64,000 nt of DNA from Paenibacillus sp. J23TS9. GTDB lineage: Bacteria > Bacillota > Bacilli > Paenibacillales > Paenibacillaceae. Shown here piece by piece: positions 43,811-52,690 of the stretch (positions are counted from its first letter, which is position 1; the number at the start of each line of letters is the position of its first letter). The position numbers and the translations under genes were made by a program. The stretch lies in NCBI RefSeq assembly GCF_018403225.1, contig NZ_BOSG01000004.1:62001-126000 (forward strand), written 5' to 3'. Below the pieces are notes generated by a model that saw nothing but the letters and a program-made list of their open reading frames with translations, was not told the DNA's origin and ran no database searches.

Positions 43811-44554
43811 TTACAGTATTGTTTTACTGCGATACCAATAGGAGTAAATTTCACGGTAGCCCAGCTTTTCGTACAGACGGTTAGCAGGCGGATTGTTCTG
43901 GATAACCTGAAGATAGCTATGTGTTGACCCGTTTTCTTTTGCCCATTGCAGTATATTCAAGATAAGCTGTTCGCCGTAACCTTGATTCCGGTGCTGCTCG
44001 GACGTGACGATATCAAATAACCCGACAACTTGATCCTCAATGACCCCAAGTCCGCAGGCAACAGGTATGGACCCCTGATACAGTGTAAAATATCCCGTTT
44101 GCAGCACCGTTTGGGACAGCATCTTCTTCATTGCCGCTTGGTTTCTCTCTGACAGACCATTATGGAAAGAAGTGAAGGTATCCACCCATTTCGAAGTTAG
44201 TGATTCCGAGACCTCAATATGGGTCAGCTTCGGCATAGCCGCCTTGTCCAGTTCCAGGATCATGACTGTGGACGGATCAACCAGCTTATAACCTCTTTCC
44301 TCTAAGGTCTGATCCAAAGACGCGGGAACAAAAGGCGTAATCTTAAATACCGCATCGAGTTCCGCATTCCGGTACATTTCCTCGCATTTGGTTATTTTTA
44401 GTGCCAGATCGTCTTCACTTGTGTTATAGATCGCATTCACGGAATTGGAGCGTTTCGTATAACCATCCGCAAAACGCAAAAGCCATCCGTCATAGACTAG
44501 TGTTTGCAGTGTCGGCCAGGCATTTAATGCGTATTCCTCGATTCTTTGATTCAA
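43811..44554 (-). CDS. GNAT family acetyltransferase
   Basis: 247-residue protein. The N-terminal half contains DGWLLRFADGYTKRSNSVNAIY, seen in a group of two-domain GNATs; the C-terminal half has the acetyl-CoA loop DIVTSEQHRNQGYGEQLI and NNPPANRLYEKLGY. Substrate unknown. The start is TTG at 44554 behind AAGGGG; an open frame upstream lacks a ribosome site. A promoter lies at 44587-44615. Confidence 0.82.
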   Translation of the reverse strand: MNQRIEEYALNAWPTLQTLVYDGWLLRFADGYTKRSNSVNAIYNTSEDDLALKITKCEEMYRNAELDAVFKITPFVPASLDQTLEERGYKLVDPSTVMILELDKAAMPKLTHIEVSESLTSKWVDTFTSFHNGLSERNQAAMKKMLSQTVLQTGYFTLYQGSIPVACGLGVIEDQVVGLFDIVTSEQHRNQGYGEQLILNILQWAKENGSTHSYLQVIQNNPPANRLYEKLGYREIYSYWYRSKTIL

Positions 44555-44586
44555 AGTATACCAACCCCTTGTTTTGAATTGGTATG

Positions 44587-44615
44587 AATATACAACCATA
44601 TTAATATTTATTCAA
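44587..44615 (-). promoter_or_regulatory. Promoter of the GNAT gene
   Basis: Minus-strand -35 TTGAAT (44610-44615) and -10 TATATT (44587-44592), 17-base spacing, 33 bases before the TTG start. Confidence 0.6.
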
Positions 44616-44697
44616 CATATTTCAATTCAGCTCAACCTTCACTCCCTCATGGCTGGCAGTAAACAAAAAGCCGTTCATAGAAAGATTACATTTACCT

Positions 44698-45294
44698 TTA
44701 TTGAAAAAATCGAATATGGCTGACTTGCGTTTTTATCCTGTCAAACTTTTTCCGCAGTTTCCCGCGGTTGTCGGGCAATAAACGGATATTCAAAGCCGCC
44801 GCAATGGTCTCAACCACCTCAGAGGTTGTCATTGTATCCGTGTCCACATGCCTTTCGAACACCGGAAGAGATAGTCCTTCAATGCATCTTTCAATTTGCT
44901 GTGCTGCCCAGGAACGCTCATTCTCCCCACGGCTGCGCAATCTCTTCAGCAATGTCTCTCTTGCGGCACACAGCGCAAAATGATGAATGACCACCCCGTC
45001 TCGTCTCAGTCTGCCGACAATGTCGTCAAAGTACTGCGGGTTGACGATTGTCATTGGAATGATCAGGGTTCCATCATACTGTTCATCGATGTGCTTAATC
45101 ATGCCGTAATTCACTTCGCGCCACATCGGATAATCCTGAAAATCACCTTTTTTGATGCCTTCGGGGATATTTTTTCGAATAAAGTATCCCGCATTCTCCG
45201 GATCGTAAATAAAAGAATGCGGAATCCGCCGCTGCAGCTCATGCGCCGTTTGCGTTTTCCCCGCTCCAAAAGCGCCATTAACCCAAATGATCAT
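44698..45294 (-). CDS. tmrB: TmrB-like tunicamycin-resistance P-loop protein
   Basis: 198-residue ATP-binding protein very similar in layout to Bacillus TmrB. It starts MIIWVNGAFGAGKTQTAHEL with the Walker A loop at about 7-15, has PMTIVNPQYFDDIVGRLRRDG and RSWAAQQIERCIEGLSLPVF, and ends DNRGKLRKKFDR with a basic amphipathic C-terminus, the feature thought to attach TmrB to the membrane. TmrB protects against the nucleoside antibiotic tunicamycin by binding it. The function here is by resemblance recognised from memory. Confidence 0.85.
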   Translation of the reverse strand: MIIWVNGAFGAGKTQTAHELQRRIPHSFIYDPENAGYFIRKNIPEGIKKGDFQDYPMWREVNYGMIKHIDEQYDGTLIIPMTIVNPQYFDDIVGRLRRDGVVIHHFALCAARETLLKRLRSRGENERSWAAQQIERCIEGLSLPVFERHVDTDTMTTSEVVETIAAALNIRLLPDNRGKLRKKFDRIKTQVSHIRFFQ

Positions 45295-45334
45295 CTCTCG
45301 TCACCTCAAATCTCTCAAACATCCAACCTATGTA

Positions 45335-45793
45335 TCAGGATCTTAAAATCCCTTCTCGTTCTGCCCTTAAGTCTTCAAAAACAGGTCTCTGCACCGAGCT
45401 GATCCGCTGACTGCCTATTTCATCCAGAGATTTAAACTCAAGCTCCAGCGACTCACCGCCGGGATCACGGAATTTAAGACTCTTCCCATCGCTTGCCATT
45501 TCCCCCCGAAGATCCACATCCGCATAAAAAATAAACATGACAAACACCACTTCATTTCCATCCGGATAGGTGTACTCCATCCTTGGGCCGCTGTATACGC
45601 CATAGAGTTCAAACCCCGTTACTTCAAGTCCGGTTTCTTCCCAGACCTCACGTTTCATCGTATCCTCAATGAGCTCCCCCGGTTCCATTCCGCCACCCGG
45701 CAATCCCCAATCCCCGTAATCTGAACGCCGCTGCAGCAGTATACGTCCTTCAGCATCCTGAATAATGGCTCCGCCTGTAACAATAATCCGCAT
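45335..45793 (-). CDS. NUDIX hydrolase
   Basis: 152-residue NUDIX protein with a complete box GX5EX7REUXEEXGU from about residue 33: GGGMEPGELIEDTMKREVWEETGLEV. It hydrolyses a nucleoside diphosphate linked to an unknown moiety. The ATG follows AAAGGAG. Confidence 0.88.
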   Translation of the reverse strand: MRIIVTGGAIIQDAEGRILLQRRSDYGDWGLPGGGMEPGELIEDTMKREVWEETGLEVTGFELYGVYSGPRMEYTYPDGNEVVFVMFIFYADVDLRGEMASDGKSLKFRDPGGESLELEFKSLDEIGSQRISSVQRPVFEDLRAEREGILRS

Positions 45794-45876
45794 AATGTCT
45801 CCTTTGCCAAGCAGGCTGGCTGCTCTACTCCATAAATAAATTCAGCGATATCAAATCCCAGTCCTCCGTTACCATT

Positions 45877-46383
45877 TCAAATGGAGAATTGCTGCTGTAT
45901 ATCGGCAACCATCGTTATGGACGTATCAACCATGCCAACCTCTACGAATCCAAAGCGTTGATACAGCTTGACTGCAGCGGTATTATTGGGATCTACGCTC
46001 AACGATACCCGTGTCGTCCCGTTATTTTGCAGCTCCTCAAATAACGTCCTCATGAGTGCCGTCCCGATCCCCTGACCCCGAAACGCCTGAGATAGCGCCA
46101 TCCCCAGCTCCGGAACATCAGCTCCGACATAGCCATACCCTGGGCTGTTCTCCTGAAACAACCGTGCTGTAATCGTGCCCATCGGCTGTCCATCTTCTGT
46201 TAAGGCAATAAATCCGATATCTCCATCCCGACCCCAATGCTCAGCATACTTGGCTATCGAGGGGTCCTGAAGAATATCCCTGCTGAATGGCTTTTGGCCT
46301 TCAGGAACATACATGGATTCATATAACATCTCCCACATAAAAGATATATCCAGATCCGTAATCGGCCGGATTGTATAATTCAT
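45877..46383 (-). CDS. GNAT family acetyltransferase
   Basis: 168-residue N-acetyltransferase with the acetyl-CoA loop LGMALSQAFRGQGIGTALM and the final VDPNNTAAVKLYQRFGFVEVG. Its ribosome site GGAGG lies in the last codons of the MBL-hydrolase gene, two bases away, so both form one operon. Confidence 0.88.
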   Translation of the reverse strand: MNYTIRPITDLDISFMWEMLYESMYVPEGQKPFSRDILQDPSIAKYAEHWGRDGDIGFIALTEDGQPMGTITARLFQENSPGYGYVGADVPELGMALSQAFRGQGIGTALMRTLFEELQNNGTTRVSLSVDPNNTAAVKLYQRFGFVEVGMVDTSITMVADIQQQFSI

Positions 46384-46385
46384 GA

Positions 46386-47225
46386 TTAGTCCTCCTTTAC
46401 CCCTTCTCCCAGAAGCTCCCGCTGCATGATTCTCACATTATCCTTATGGCACTCCATCGTTGTTTCGGATAAAAAGCCGTGAGCAAGCTTCAACTGCTCC
46501 AAAGCCTGCTCATCACCTGCGAGAACCGCCTGTTTCAATCGTTCCAGATGATCCAGCGCCATGCTCACTCTCCTGTCCATTTCAGCAGGGCTTGCCGTGT
46601 ACTGTCCATGGCCGGGAATGAGCAGCTGAATCGGGTAATCGATTAAGATTCGTGCGGCCTTGCGGATGGTCTGTTCATACGCGCATGCGCTGTGGTAAAT
46701 GAATGGAAGCTCGAAATCGGATAAATAATCGCCAGCCACAAAAACTCCCGCAGACTCGATCACCGTGAACAAGCCGTCTTCCGTATGACCCGGGGCCAGG
46801 TAAAAGGTAAGTGTGGTAGACCCGATCGTAATCTGCTGACCGTCCTTTTCGATGACAATATCAAGCTCAGGGAATTCAACCGGATAGCCGCGCGTGACAT
46901 AATAGGTAGCATCAAAATCACGGATTAGCTTCAGCTTATGCTCCTTTTTCGGATGATGCTGCAATCCCGCGCTCCCAATCGTTTTGGCTTCCGGAAAAGC
47001 CTTATACCCGATGATATGATCGTAATCCCCATGCGTGAACAGCAAATAACATGCTTTGTCTCCTTGGACTGCATCAACATGTTCCTTAATCTCCTGAATT
47101 TCGCTTGGGAGCCAGTTCGGATCCACAACCAGGATAAAATCATCCAGCTGAATAACAGTCGAGGTGGTTTGAAATAAAACGCTTTGGAACACAGTCACTT
47201 TTCCGTTCGAAAATTGGATCATCAT
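46386..47225 (-). CDS. Metallo-beta-lactamase-fold hydrolase
   Basis: 279-residue MBL-fold protein. The metal motif is THGDYDH, the variant in which the second histidine of HxHxDH is Asp; other ligands appear in APGHTEDGLF, VAGDYLSD and IPGHG. The C-terminal 60 residues are helical. No signal peptide; substrate unknown. First gene of a pair with the acetyltransferase at 45877. Confidence 0.85.
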   Translation of the reverse strand: MMIQFSNGKVTVFQSVLFQTTSTVIQLDDFILVVDPNWLPSEIQEIKEHVDAVQGDKACYLLFTHGDYDHIIGYKAFPEAKTIGSAGLQHHPKKEHKLKLIRDFDATYYVTRGYPVEFPELDIVIEKDGQQITIGSTTLTFYLAPGHTEDGLFTVIESAGVFVAGDYLSDFELPFIYHSACAYEQTIRKAARILIDYPIQLLIPGHGQYTASPAEMDRRVSMALDHLERLKQAVLAGDEQALEQLKLAHGFLSETTMECHKDNVRIMQRELLGEGVKED

Positions 47226-47313
47226 CTGCTCACTTCTTTCTTCCGCATTTCCTTCTTAGCTTATATTCCCGGTTCGAAAGACCCGATTATTTGAAACCTG
47301 CAACCGTTCATCC

Positions 47314-47529
47314 TCATTTCTTGGCAAAAGAGAGCCCCTTCTCTTGCAGTGCCTGCCGGAGGGTCTCCACCGCATTGGGCCCGATTCCATGCAGCTTCTT
47401 CAGCTCATCCTCACGAATGTTGGCAATATCCTTCAGATTCAATAAACCGGCTCCGATCAGCGCGCGCTGTGCTGGTTTAGATAATCCGCTCGGCAGCTCG
47501 TTTTCATCATTAGACTGTTTCTGTACCAT
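47314..47529 (-). CDS. Small helix-hairpin-helix protein
   Basis: 71-residue protein: LSKPAQRALIGAGLLNLKDI then ELKKLHGIGPNAVETLRQAL, a helix-hairpin-helix fold close to the RNA polymerase alpha-subunit C-terminal domain. Probably binds DNA non-specifically. The ATG follows AAAGGAGGATCC. Confidence 0.82.
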   Translation of the reverse strand: MVQKQSNDENELPSGLSKPAQRALIGAGLLNLKDIANIREDELKKLHGIGPNAVETLRQALQEKGLSFAKK

Positions 47530-47567
47530 GCTGGATCCTCCTTTGATTTCAAACTTTCAAATTCGTT

Positions 47568-47787
47568 CTACAGCTTCTTGATCAAATAAAGAATCAGATC
47601 ATCATCTACCATCACGGGCTGGCCAGGGACTACCTTCTGATTCTTGTAGGTCATGCCTTGTCCAGTTGTGCACCTCATTTCGTTGTTGATTGGTATCTAT
47701 GCCTAATTTCTTATATTCCAGAAAATAAAGAAAGTACTCCTTGTTGGCCGCATCGCTATAACCAAACTCACAGTCTAGGGCCCGCAA
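47568..47787 (-). pseudogene. Possible frameshifted small gene
   Basis: The 416-base stretch 47530-47945 has no intact gene of normal size. One frame (from about 47787) reads ALDCEFGYSDAANKEYFLYF and onward to about 47680, then becomes low-quality. An overlapping frame (ATG at 47678, stop at 47568) reads TYKNQKVVPGQPVMVDDDLI and ends LYLIKKL. Joined by one shift near 47680 they would make a plausible protein of about 70 residues; as they stand neither has a ribosome site. The rest (47788-47945) holds only a weak hairpin at 47786-47810. Confidence 0.35.
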
Positions 47788-47945
47788 TACATAAATTGGA
47801 AATATGTATTATTCAAAGTTTACCATAGGATATACCTGTTGAGAACAGCCTTACAATTCTCCCAAACACTCTGGAAATTCTATCCGTAAAAGCTATAGTT
47901 ATCGCATCATTATGATATATTTTGACAAGCGTGCTTTTTTGCTGT

Positions 47946-48881
47946 TTACTCTTCAGAAGACTTGCTATGGTAAGCTTTTAACAGGTCACTCACGAGAATG
48001 CCGTCAATGCTCATGCCATCGGTTTGACACTCCTTAATGGAAAGGTTTCTTAAATCCGAATTCGCAATCGTACTATCCTTCATTTCACATCTCTCGATGA
48101 CGAGCGGCTGCTGATGATCACCTTTATTCAAATGAATATCATGAAGATAAGCGCCTGCGAGCGAAACATGGCAAATTTCCACGCCGCTGAGATTCGAGTC
48201 GCCGATGATGGTGTCACTCAAATTCGTATTCGTAATACGCGTGCGCGCTAAATTGATATTTTGAAAAGTCGCGCCACCCATATTCACATTGGAGAAGCTT
48301 GCTTGATGTAAATTCACACTATAAAAGTCCGCTTCCTGCAAATTGCACTCCCTGAAGTTATGTCCGCTGTAATCCTTCTCTATCGTAAACTCGCCCGAAT
48401 TTGATTGTACATTGTTTTCTGCGACCACCTTTTCGTAATACCTTTCATGTTCGTCTGCAGCTGCCACGGTATATCCATTTTTCTCATAAAAATGATGATT
48501 TCTCGGACTTTTTTGAGGGGTATCCAATGTCCAAAGCCTGACCTGCGGATAGAGGGATTCGATAAGCTCTAGAACCATGGTGCCGATGCGCTGGCCTTGA
48601 AACGCAGGATGAATATAAAAGCGGTCTATTCGGGCATGCTCCCTTCCCGTTGTCGAGATCAGGATAACGCCTGCAAGAGCTTCATCGAGCAGGATCTTAT
48701 AGTATCTTCCATCACGTGCATGATACTTCTGCATATCTTCAGAATCATAGCCAGGGATATAGGGTCTCTCGCCATTTTCATACCATCTCGCCGTCTCATC
48801 TCCTTCTACCGCGACCATTAATTCCATGATTTGCTTCGCATCCTGCCCGGTTGCTGTTTCCAATCTGATTTGTTTATTCAT
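47946..48881 (-). CDS. GNAT acetyltransferase fused to pentapeptide repeats
   Basis: 311-residue two-domain protein. Residues about 1-150 are a GNAT acetyltransferase (RFYIHPAFQGQRIGTMVLEL, then NHHFYEKNGY). From about 165 to 290 it is a pentapeptide-repeat right-handed helix with repeated A/N-(D/N)-L/F-x-x units (NFRECNLQEADFYSVNLHQA, TNTNLSDTIIGDSNLSGVE). The ATG at 48881 follows GGAGCCGTCT. Pentapeptide-repeat proteins can mimic DNA and protect gyrase; GNATs modify drugs or proteins. The fused function is unknown. Confidence 0.88.
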   Translation of the reverse strand: MNKQIRLETATGQDAKQIMELMVAVEGDETARWYENGERPYIPGYDSEDMQKYHARDGRYYKILLDEALAGVILISTTGREHARIDRFYIHPAFQGQRIGTMVLELIESLYPQVRLWTLDTPQKSPRNHHFYEKNGYTVAAADEHERYYEKVVAENNVQSNSGEFTIEKDYSGHNFRECNLQEADFYSVNLHQASFSNVNMGGATFQNINLARTRITNTNLSDTIIGDSNLSGVEICHVSLAGAYLHDIHLNKGDHQQPLVIERCEMKDSTIANSDLRNLSIKECQTDGMSIDGILVSDLLKAYHSKSSEE

Positions 48882-48932
48882 AGACGGCTCCATATTCTAT
48901 TATTTTGAATTTTGTTTATCTGATATTAAAAA

Positions 48933-48987
48933 AAGGCCAAAGACACAGCATGTGTTGTTCGTCATCATGCGTTAAGTCTTCAGCCTT
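48933..48987 (-). terminator. Terminator of the glycan operon
   Basis: AAGGC (48933-48937) and AAAGAC pair with GTCTT and GCCTT (to 48987), with an inner GCATG/CATGC stem; on the minus strand a run of seven U follows. It ends the six-gene operon that starts at 57861. Confidence 0.75.
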
Positions 48988-49010
48988 CTCTATTGTATAT
49001 ATCTTAAGTA

Positions 49011-50048
49011 TTATACTCTAAGTCCGCGGTACATCGCGTCAAGCAATTGATGGGTCTCGTCACAGCTGTATTCCCAGAACATGATCCCTGCCAGACTGTT
49101 GTCTTTCACATATTCACATTTATGCCCGATCGATTCTTCATCATCATAGGAAATCAGACTGGTGCCGTTATAAAGGTATGGCGCGCACGCCTCCTGATCC
49201 CAGTAACGGGTGTACCCATTCTTGTTAATATACTCTGCGGTGAGCGTCGAATAGTTCGGCCCATACCCGCCGGTGCTGCCAGCCATCTGGTGAAGACCGT
49301 TATTGCGGTCCGGCACCTGATTCCAGACGCGGGAATAAAATGCGGCACCGATGACGATCTTCTCCTTCGGCACGCCTGCACGAATGAATATATTTACGGA
49401 AGCATCCGTGCTAATGCGGAACAAGTCCCCTGTCGGCGTATACAGATTCGTATGGTGGCCGGTCAGAACCTGAAATCCGCCGCGCATATCATAGGTCATC
49501 AGCTGTACGAAATCCAAGTACTTTTGTGCTTGATCCATTTCGGTACCATCCACGTAATACTGGTCCGCTCCCGCAGCGATTGTGAGCAGGTAATGCCGTC
49601 CATCCTGCGAGCCTTTGCGATCTAATGCTTCCCGAATCGTCTTAAGGAGCAGCGTAAAGTTCGTCTTATCATCCGGGCTCGATGCAATCTCTGCTTCACC
49701 GTAGCTGGGATATTCCCAATCCAGATCGATTCCGTCAAATGGATAATTCGTCAGTACGCGAACCGCCGAATCCGCCATGCTTGCTCTTCCCTCTTCGGTA
49801 GAGGCTGCTTCGGAGAAGCCTCCCGCACCCCAACCGCCGACGGACAGCAAAATGCACAGCTCTGGATGCTCACGTTTAATTTCCTGTAGATGTCCTAAAT
49901 TTTGCAGATGATCCGTAGAAATTTCATGGCTGCGCACATGGCCGAAGGCCACATTAAGATGGGTTAATTTCGTCAGGTCTTCCCGCGTCATCTCCGGAAG
50001 CTTGGCGTCGACGGCGTAGCCCGCGACAATATAGTTTTGCTTCGTCAT
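49011..50048 (-). CDS. GH18 glycoside hydrolase, cytosolic
   Basis: 345-residue GH18 protein. The family motif DxxDxDxE is intact as DGIDLDWE (Asp105, Asp108, Asp110, acid Glu112), with the SVGGWG strand before it and a conserved QLMTYDMRGG. GH18 includes chitinases and endo-beta-N-acetylglucosaminidases that act on chitobiose cores. No signal peptide, carbohydrate-binding module or LysM is present, unlike secreted chitinases, so the substrate must be imported. The ATG follows GGAGTGAAGTGAA. Last gene of the operon. Confidence 0.9.
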   Translation of the reverse strand: MTKQNYIVAGYAVDAKLPEMTREDLTKLTHLNVAFGHVRSHEISTDHLQNLGHLQEIKREHPELCILLSVGGWGAGGFSEAASTEEGRASMADSAVRVLTNYPFDGIDLDWEYPSYGEAEIASSPDDKTNFTLLLKTIREALDRKGSQDGRHYLLTIAAGADQYYVDGTEMDQAQKYLDFVQLMTYDMRGGFQVLTGHHTNLYTPTGDLFRISTDASVNIFIRAGVPKEKIVIGAAFYSRVWNQVPDRNNGLHQMAGSTGGYGPNYSTLTAEYINKNGYTRYWDQEACAPYLYNGTSLISYDDEESIGHKCEYVKDNSLAGIMFWEYSCDETHQLLDAMYRGLRV

Positions 50049-50071
50049 TTCACTTCACTCCAATCCGTTGA

Positions 50072-52687
50072 TTACTGCCATACCCCCGTTAATACCTGCA
50101 GTGCTTCCTTACCCGTTCCAATTTTATATCCTGAAGCCGTATACCGAATTTGATCTTGAGCATCCAGCACGAAGAGATGAGGGAAGCCCGATTCATGAGC
50201 CGGAGACTGTGATATAAAGTCCGGTAATGAAGCATATGTGGAATCACGGACAAAAATCGTCCGGGACGGCAGCTTCGGATAATTGGACGGATCAAATGAA
50301 GCGGTCCATTCGGAATCGCCGACGATGAGAATAATCGGAGCACCCAGTTCCGCAAAAGGCTCGGCAAGCTCGCTGAGTTCACGGAACAAATGCTTGGTCG
50401 GCTCCCGTTCCGGCTCGATCCAGGCTGCAATCGCACCATTCATGCCTATTAACTCTCCAAGCGTGCTGCTTTGTCCATCCAGCATCGTGAGCGTGTTGGC
50501 ACGATCCAATGTTCCCAGAACAGGAATATCCTGCACAGCTTGGCGGTATGTGAGCATGACGTCCGTCTGTTCGCCAGCACTCACCTTGAAGTAAGTAAAG
50601 CGTGCTTGTACCGTGCCATCCTTAAGACGCACGCCTGTTGTTAACCGGTATGAGCCCGGTTCCACCTCGAACGGCTCATCGTATACATCCGTTTTACCAT
50701 GTGGGTAAAAGAGCGTCTTATAGATTCCATTCTCCAACCGGGCAAATGTAAAATTCTCGGAGTAAGAAGCGGCCGGTGTCTCCAGTGCTGCTTCGGTATC
50801 CCGCACCAGGCGGAGTGAACCCCAATCTTTCGCCTCCTCATGCTGCGTGAAGGTTGAAGCAAATACCGCATCCTCCCAGCTGCCGCCGGTCATATATTGA
50901 GGTTTCAACTCGCTTGGATGCAGTCGCGCCGGAATACCCAGACTGCGGCAGATCGTGACGAAAAGAATATCCAGGGAAACACGGTCCCCTTTCAGCAGTT
51001 TGTATGTGCCGACCGGGTTCCCTTTCCCCTTCATGTTCGGGAGATCTTCCCATAATTCAAATTCGCCATCCAGTTTGCGGGCTAACACGGAGGGATCTGC
51101 TCGGAATGATTCGGCTTCCGCATCTGTGAATGCATCCTGGAAAAATTGCCTGTACGGCACGATCATCTCATATAATACACGCGGACAGAGTACATACTGT
51201 TCGAATGTATCTTCGGTGAGTTCTCCACGCTGCGGTAATGAACCAATCAGGTGATCATCAAGTGTTTCACAGAACGTATCCACCAGATCTTTCTCATTCA
51301 AACCCTCCAGCAACCGCAGCGGCCACTCTCCATACTCACCAGCGCGTTCACGCAGGAAGGCGGCAATTTCGCGGCTGTTCCCGCGCGCCTTGCTCAGCAC
51401 ATCCCACACCCGCTCTGCTGGAAGTCCGGTCTCCCCGGCAAGCTCCGCAGCCTGCGCTTCATTCAGGAATGTGTCCTCATAACCCGTCCGGATCTTCGTT
51501 CCTTCTTCAAGCCGGGTGTTATGTCTTTGAATCTTCTCTTCGGTTAGCGGTTCTGCCGCTTCTCCTTCGCGTTCCGGCGGAGGAACCATATCCAGATCCA
51601 GCGTCCCTGCCGGCTGCTCTGTACGATCCAGAACCATCTCATAGCGGTCACTGTCAGCTACCGTGATCTTCTGTTCACCCCATTTGCCGGCATATACTGC
51701 ACGGATCAACAGATCACCGAAGCCCGTCTTAAACGACGCTTCTCCCTGTTCGTTCGTCGGCAATGCTGCAATCGGATAGAACTCAGCCATATTGTACAGT
51801 TCAAAATATACTTCAGCCCCGCTGACAGGGTTTCCCTGCCCATCCTTCACAAGAACGGTGATCGTCCGCGTAGGCGCATAGTTTTCCAGCAAATTGATTT
51901 CCGTGAACCATTCATCGGCAAGCGTAATGTCCTCTGGTCCCGGATAATCCGCATAAATCCGCGTATTAATGAGCATCGCCCGCCGCGCAGGCGGACTGAA
52001 CCAGCCTTGATTCAAGCGGGCCTCAGGCTCGCAAGCGCCGATATAATACCATGTTCCGTCAGCCCATGCCTCCACCCAGGCATGGTTATCATCACAATGC
52101 GCCCAGCGCGGCGTGTAGACCTGACGGGCAGGAATTCCGATGCTGCGCAGCGCAGCCACGGCAAGCGTTGACTCCTCGCCGCAGCGTCCACGCGCGTTCC
52201 GGATCATCGTCAGCGGTGAGATCGTCCGCAAATCGCTGCCAATGTAGGTTGCCTTCTCATGACACCAGTAGTTCGTTTCCAGGATGGCATCCGCCATGGA
52301 TAATGACTTCGTGCGGTCTGCCAATTGGTCGTGCAGAATCCCGCGGGAATCCTCGATGTTTTCCGTATTGACCCGGTAAGGCAGAACAAAATGCAGGAAC
52401 AAGTGATCAGGCACCCGTTCTCCCCAAGGCATCTGCTTGCGGATTTCCAGTGTCCGGCGTACATGGCTTAAGAATAAAGCCCCGTCGTAATCGGCCATAT
52501 CATTCACCGGCATATAGGCAAACAAATACTTGAGAGCCCAGGTCTCTTCATCCGTCAGTTCCTCTTGAAAAACCCCAAACAGCTCCTGCGCTCTGGCTTG
52601 TGCCATCCGCTGCTTGTCGCGGAGCTTATGTTCGATCCGCTCCATTGTCTGTTGATCCAGTGAGAATACAGAGGTCTGCATGGTCAT
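50072..52687 (-). CDS. Transglutaminase-fold protein with thioredoxin-like C-terminus
   Basis: 871-residue cytosolic protein. A transglutaminase-like core at about 110-230 has Cys169 in GRCGEES, His202 in DDNHAWVEAW and GACEPE at 217-222 where Asp is usual. Then come an Ig-like carboxypeptidase-regulatory domain (about 270-345), a helical linker, a second Cys-less transglutaminase-like segment (FVTICRSLGIPARLHP, near 585), a beta-rich region, and a thioredoxin-like C-terminal domain without CxxC (about 745-871). Homologues I recall occur beside polysaccharide-utilisation genes. Role unknown; see findings. The ATG follows AAGGAG, three bases after the CBM9-like gene. Confidence 0.82.
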   Translation of the reverse strand: MTMQTSVFSLDQQTMERIEHKLRDKQRMAQARAQELFGVFQEELTDEETWALKYLFAYMPVNDMADYDGALFLSHVRRTLEIRKQMPWGERVPDHLFLHFVLPYRVNTENIEDSRGILHDQLADRTKSLSMADAILETNYWCHEKATYIGSDLRTISPLTMIRNARGRCGEESTLAVAALRSIGIPARQVYTPRWAHCDDNHAWVEAWADGTWYYIGACEPEARLNQGWFSPPARRAMLINTRIYADYPGPEDITLADEWFTEINLLENYAPTRTITVLVKDGQGNPVSGAEVYFELYNMAEFYPIAALPTNEQGEASFKTGFGDLLIRAVYAGKWGEQKITVADSDRYEMVLDRTEQPAGTLDLDMVPPPEREGEAAEPLTEEKIQRHNTRLEEGTKIRTGYEDTFLNEAQAAELAGETGLPAERVWDVLSKARGNSREIAAFLRERAGEYGEWPLRLLEGLNEKDLVDTFCETLDDHLIGSLPQRGELTEDTFEQYVLCPRVLYEMIVPYRQFFQDAFTDAEAESFRADPSVLARKLDGEFELWEDLPNMKGKGNPVGTYKLLKGDRVSLDILFVTICRSLGIPARLHPSELKPQYMTGGSWEDAVFASTFTQHEEAKDWGSLRLVRDTEAALETPAASYSENFTFARLENGIYKTLFYPHGKTDVYDEPFEVEPGSYRLTTGVRLKDGTVQARFTYFKVSAGEQTDVMLTYRQAVQDIPVLGTLDRANTLTMLDGQSSTLGELIGMNGAIAAWIEPEREPTKHLFRELSELAEPFAELGAPIILIVGDSEWTASFDPSNYPKLPSRTIFVRDSTYASLPDFISQSPAHESGFPHLFVLDAQDQIRYTASGYKIGTGKEALQVLTGVWQ

Positions 52688-52690
52688 TGC

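Noticed and set aside
46386..47225. MBL-fold protein as a beta-lactamase
   Set aside because: No signal peptide, and the metal motif is the HxDxDH variant typical of other MBL-fold hydrolases.
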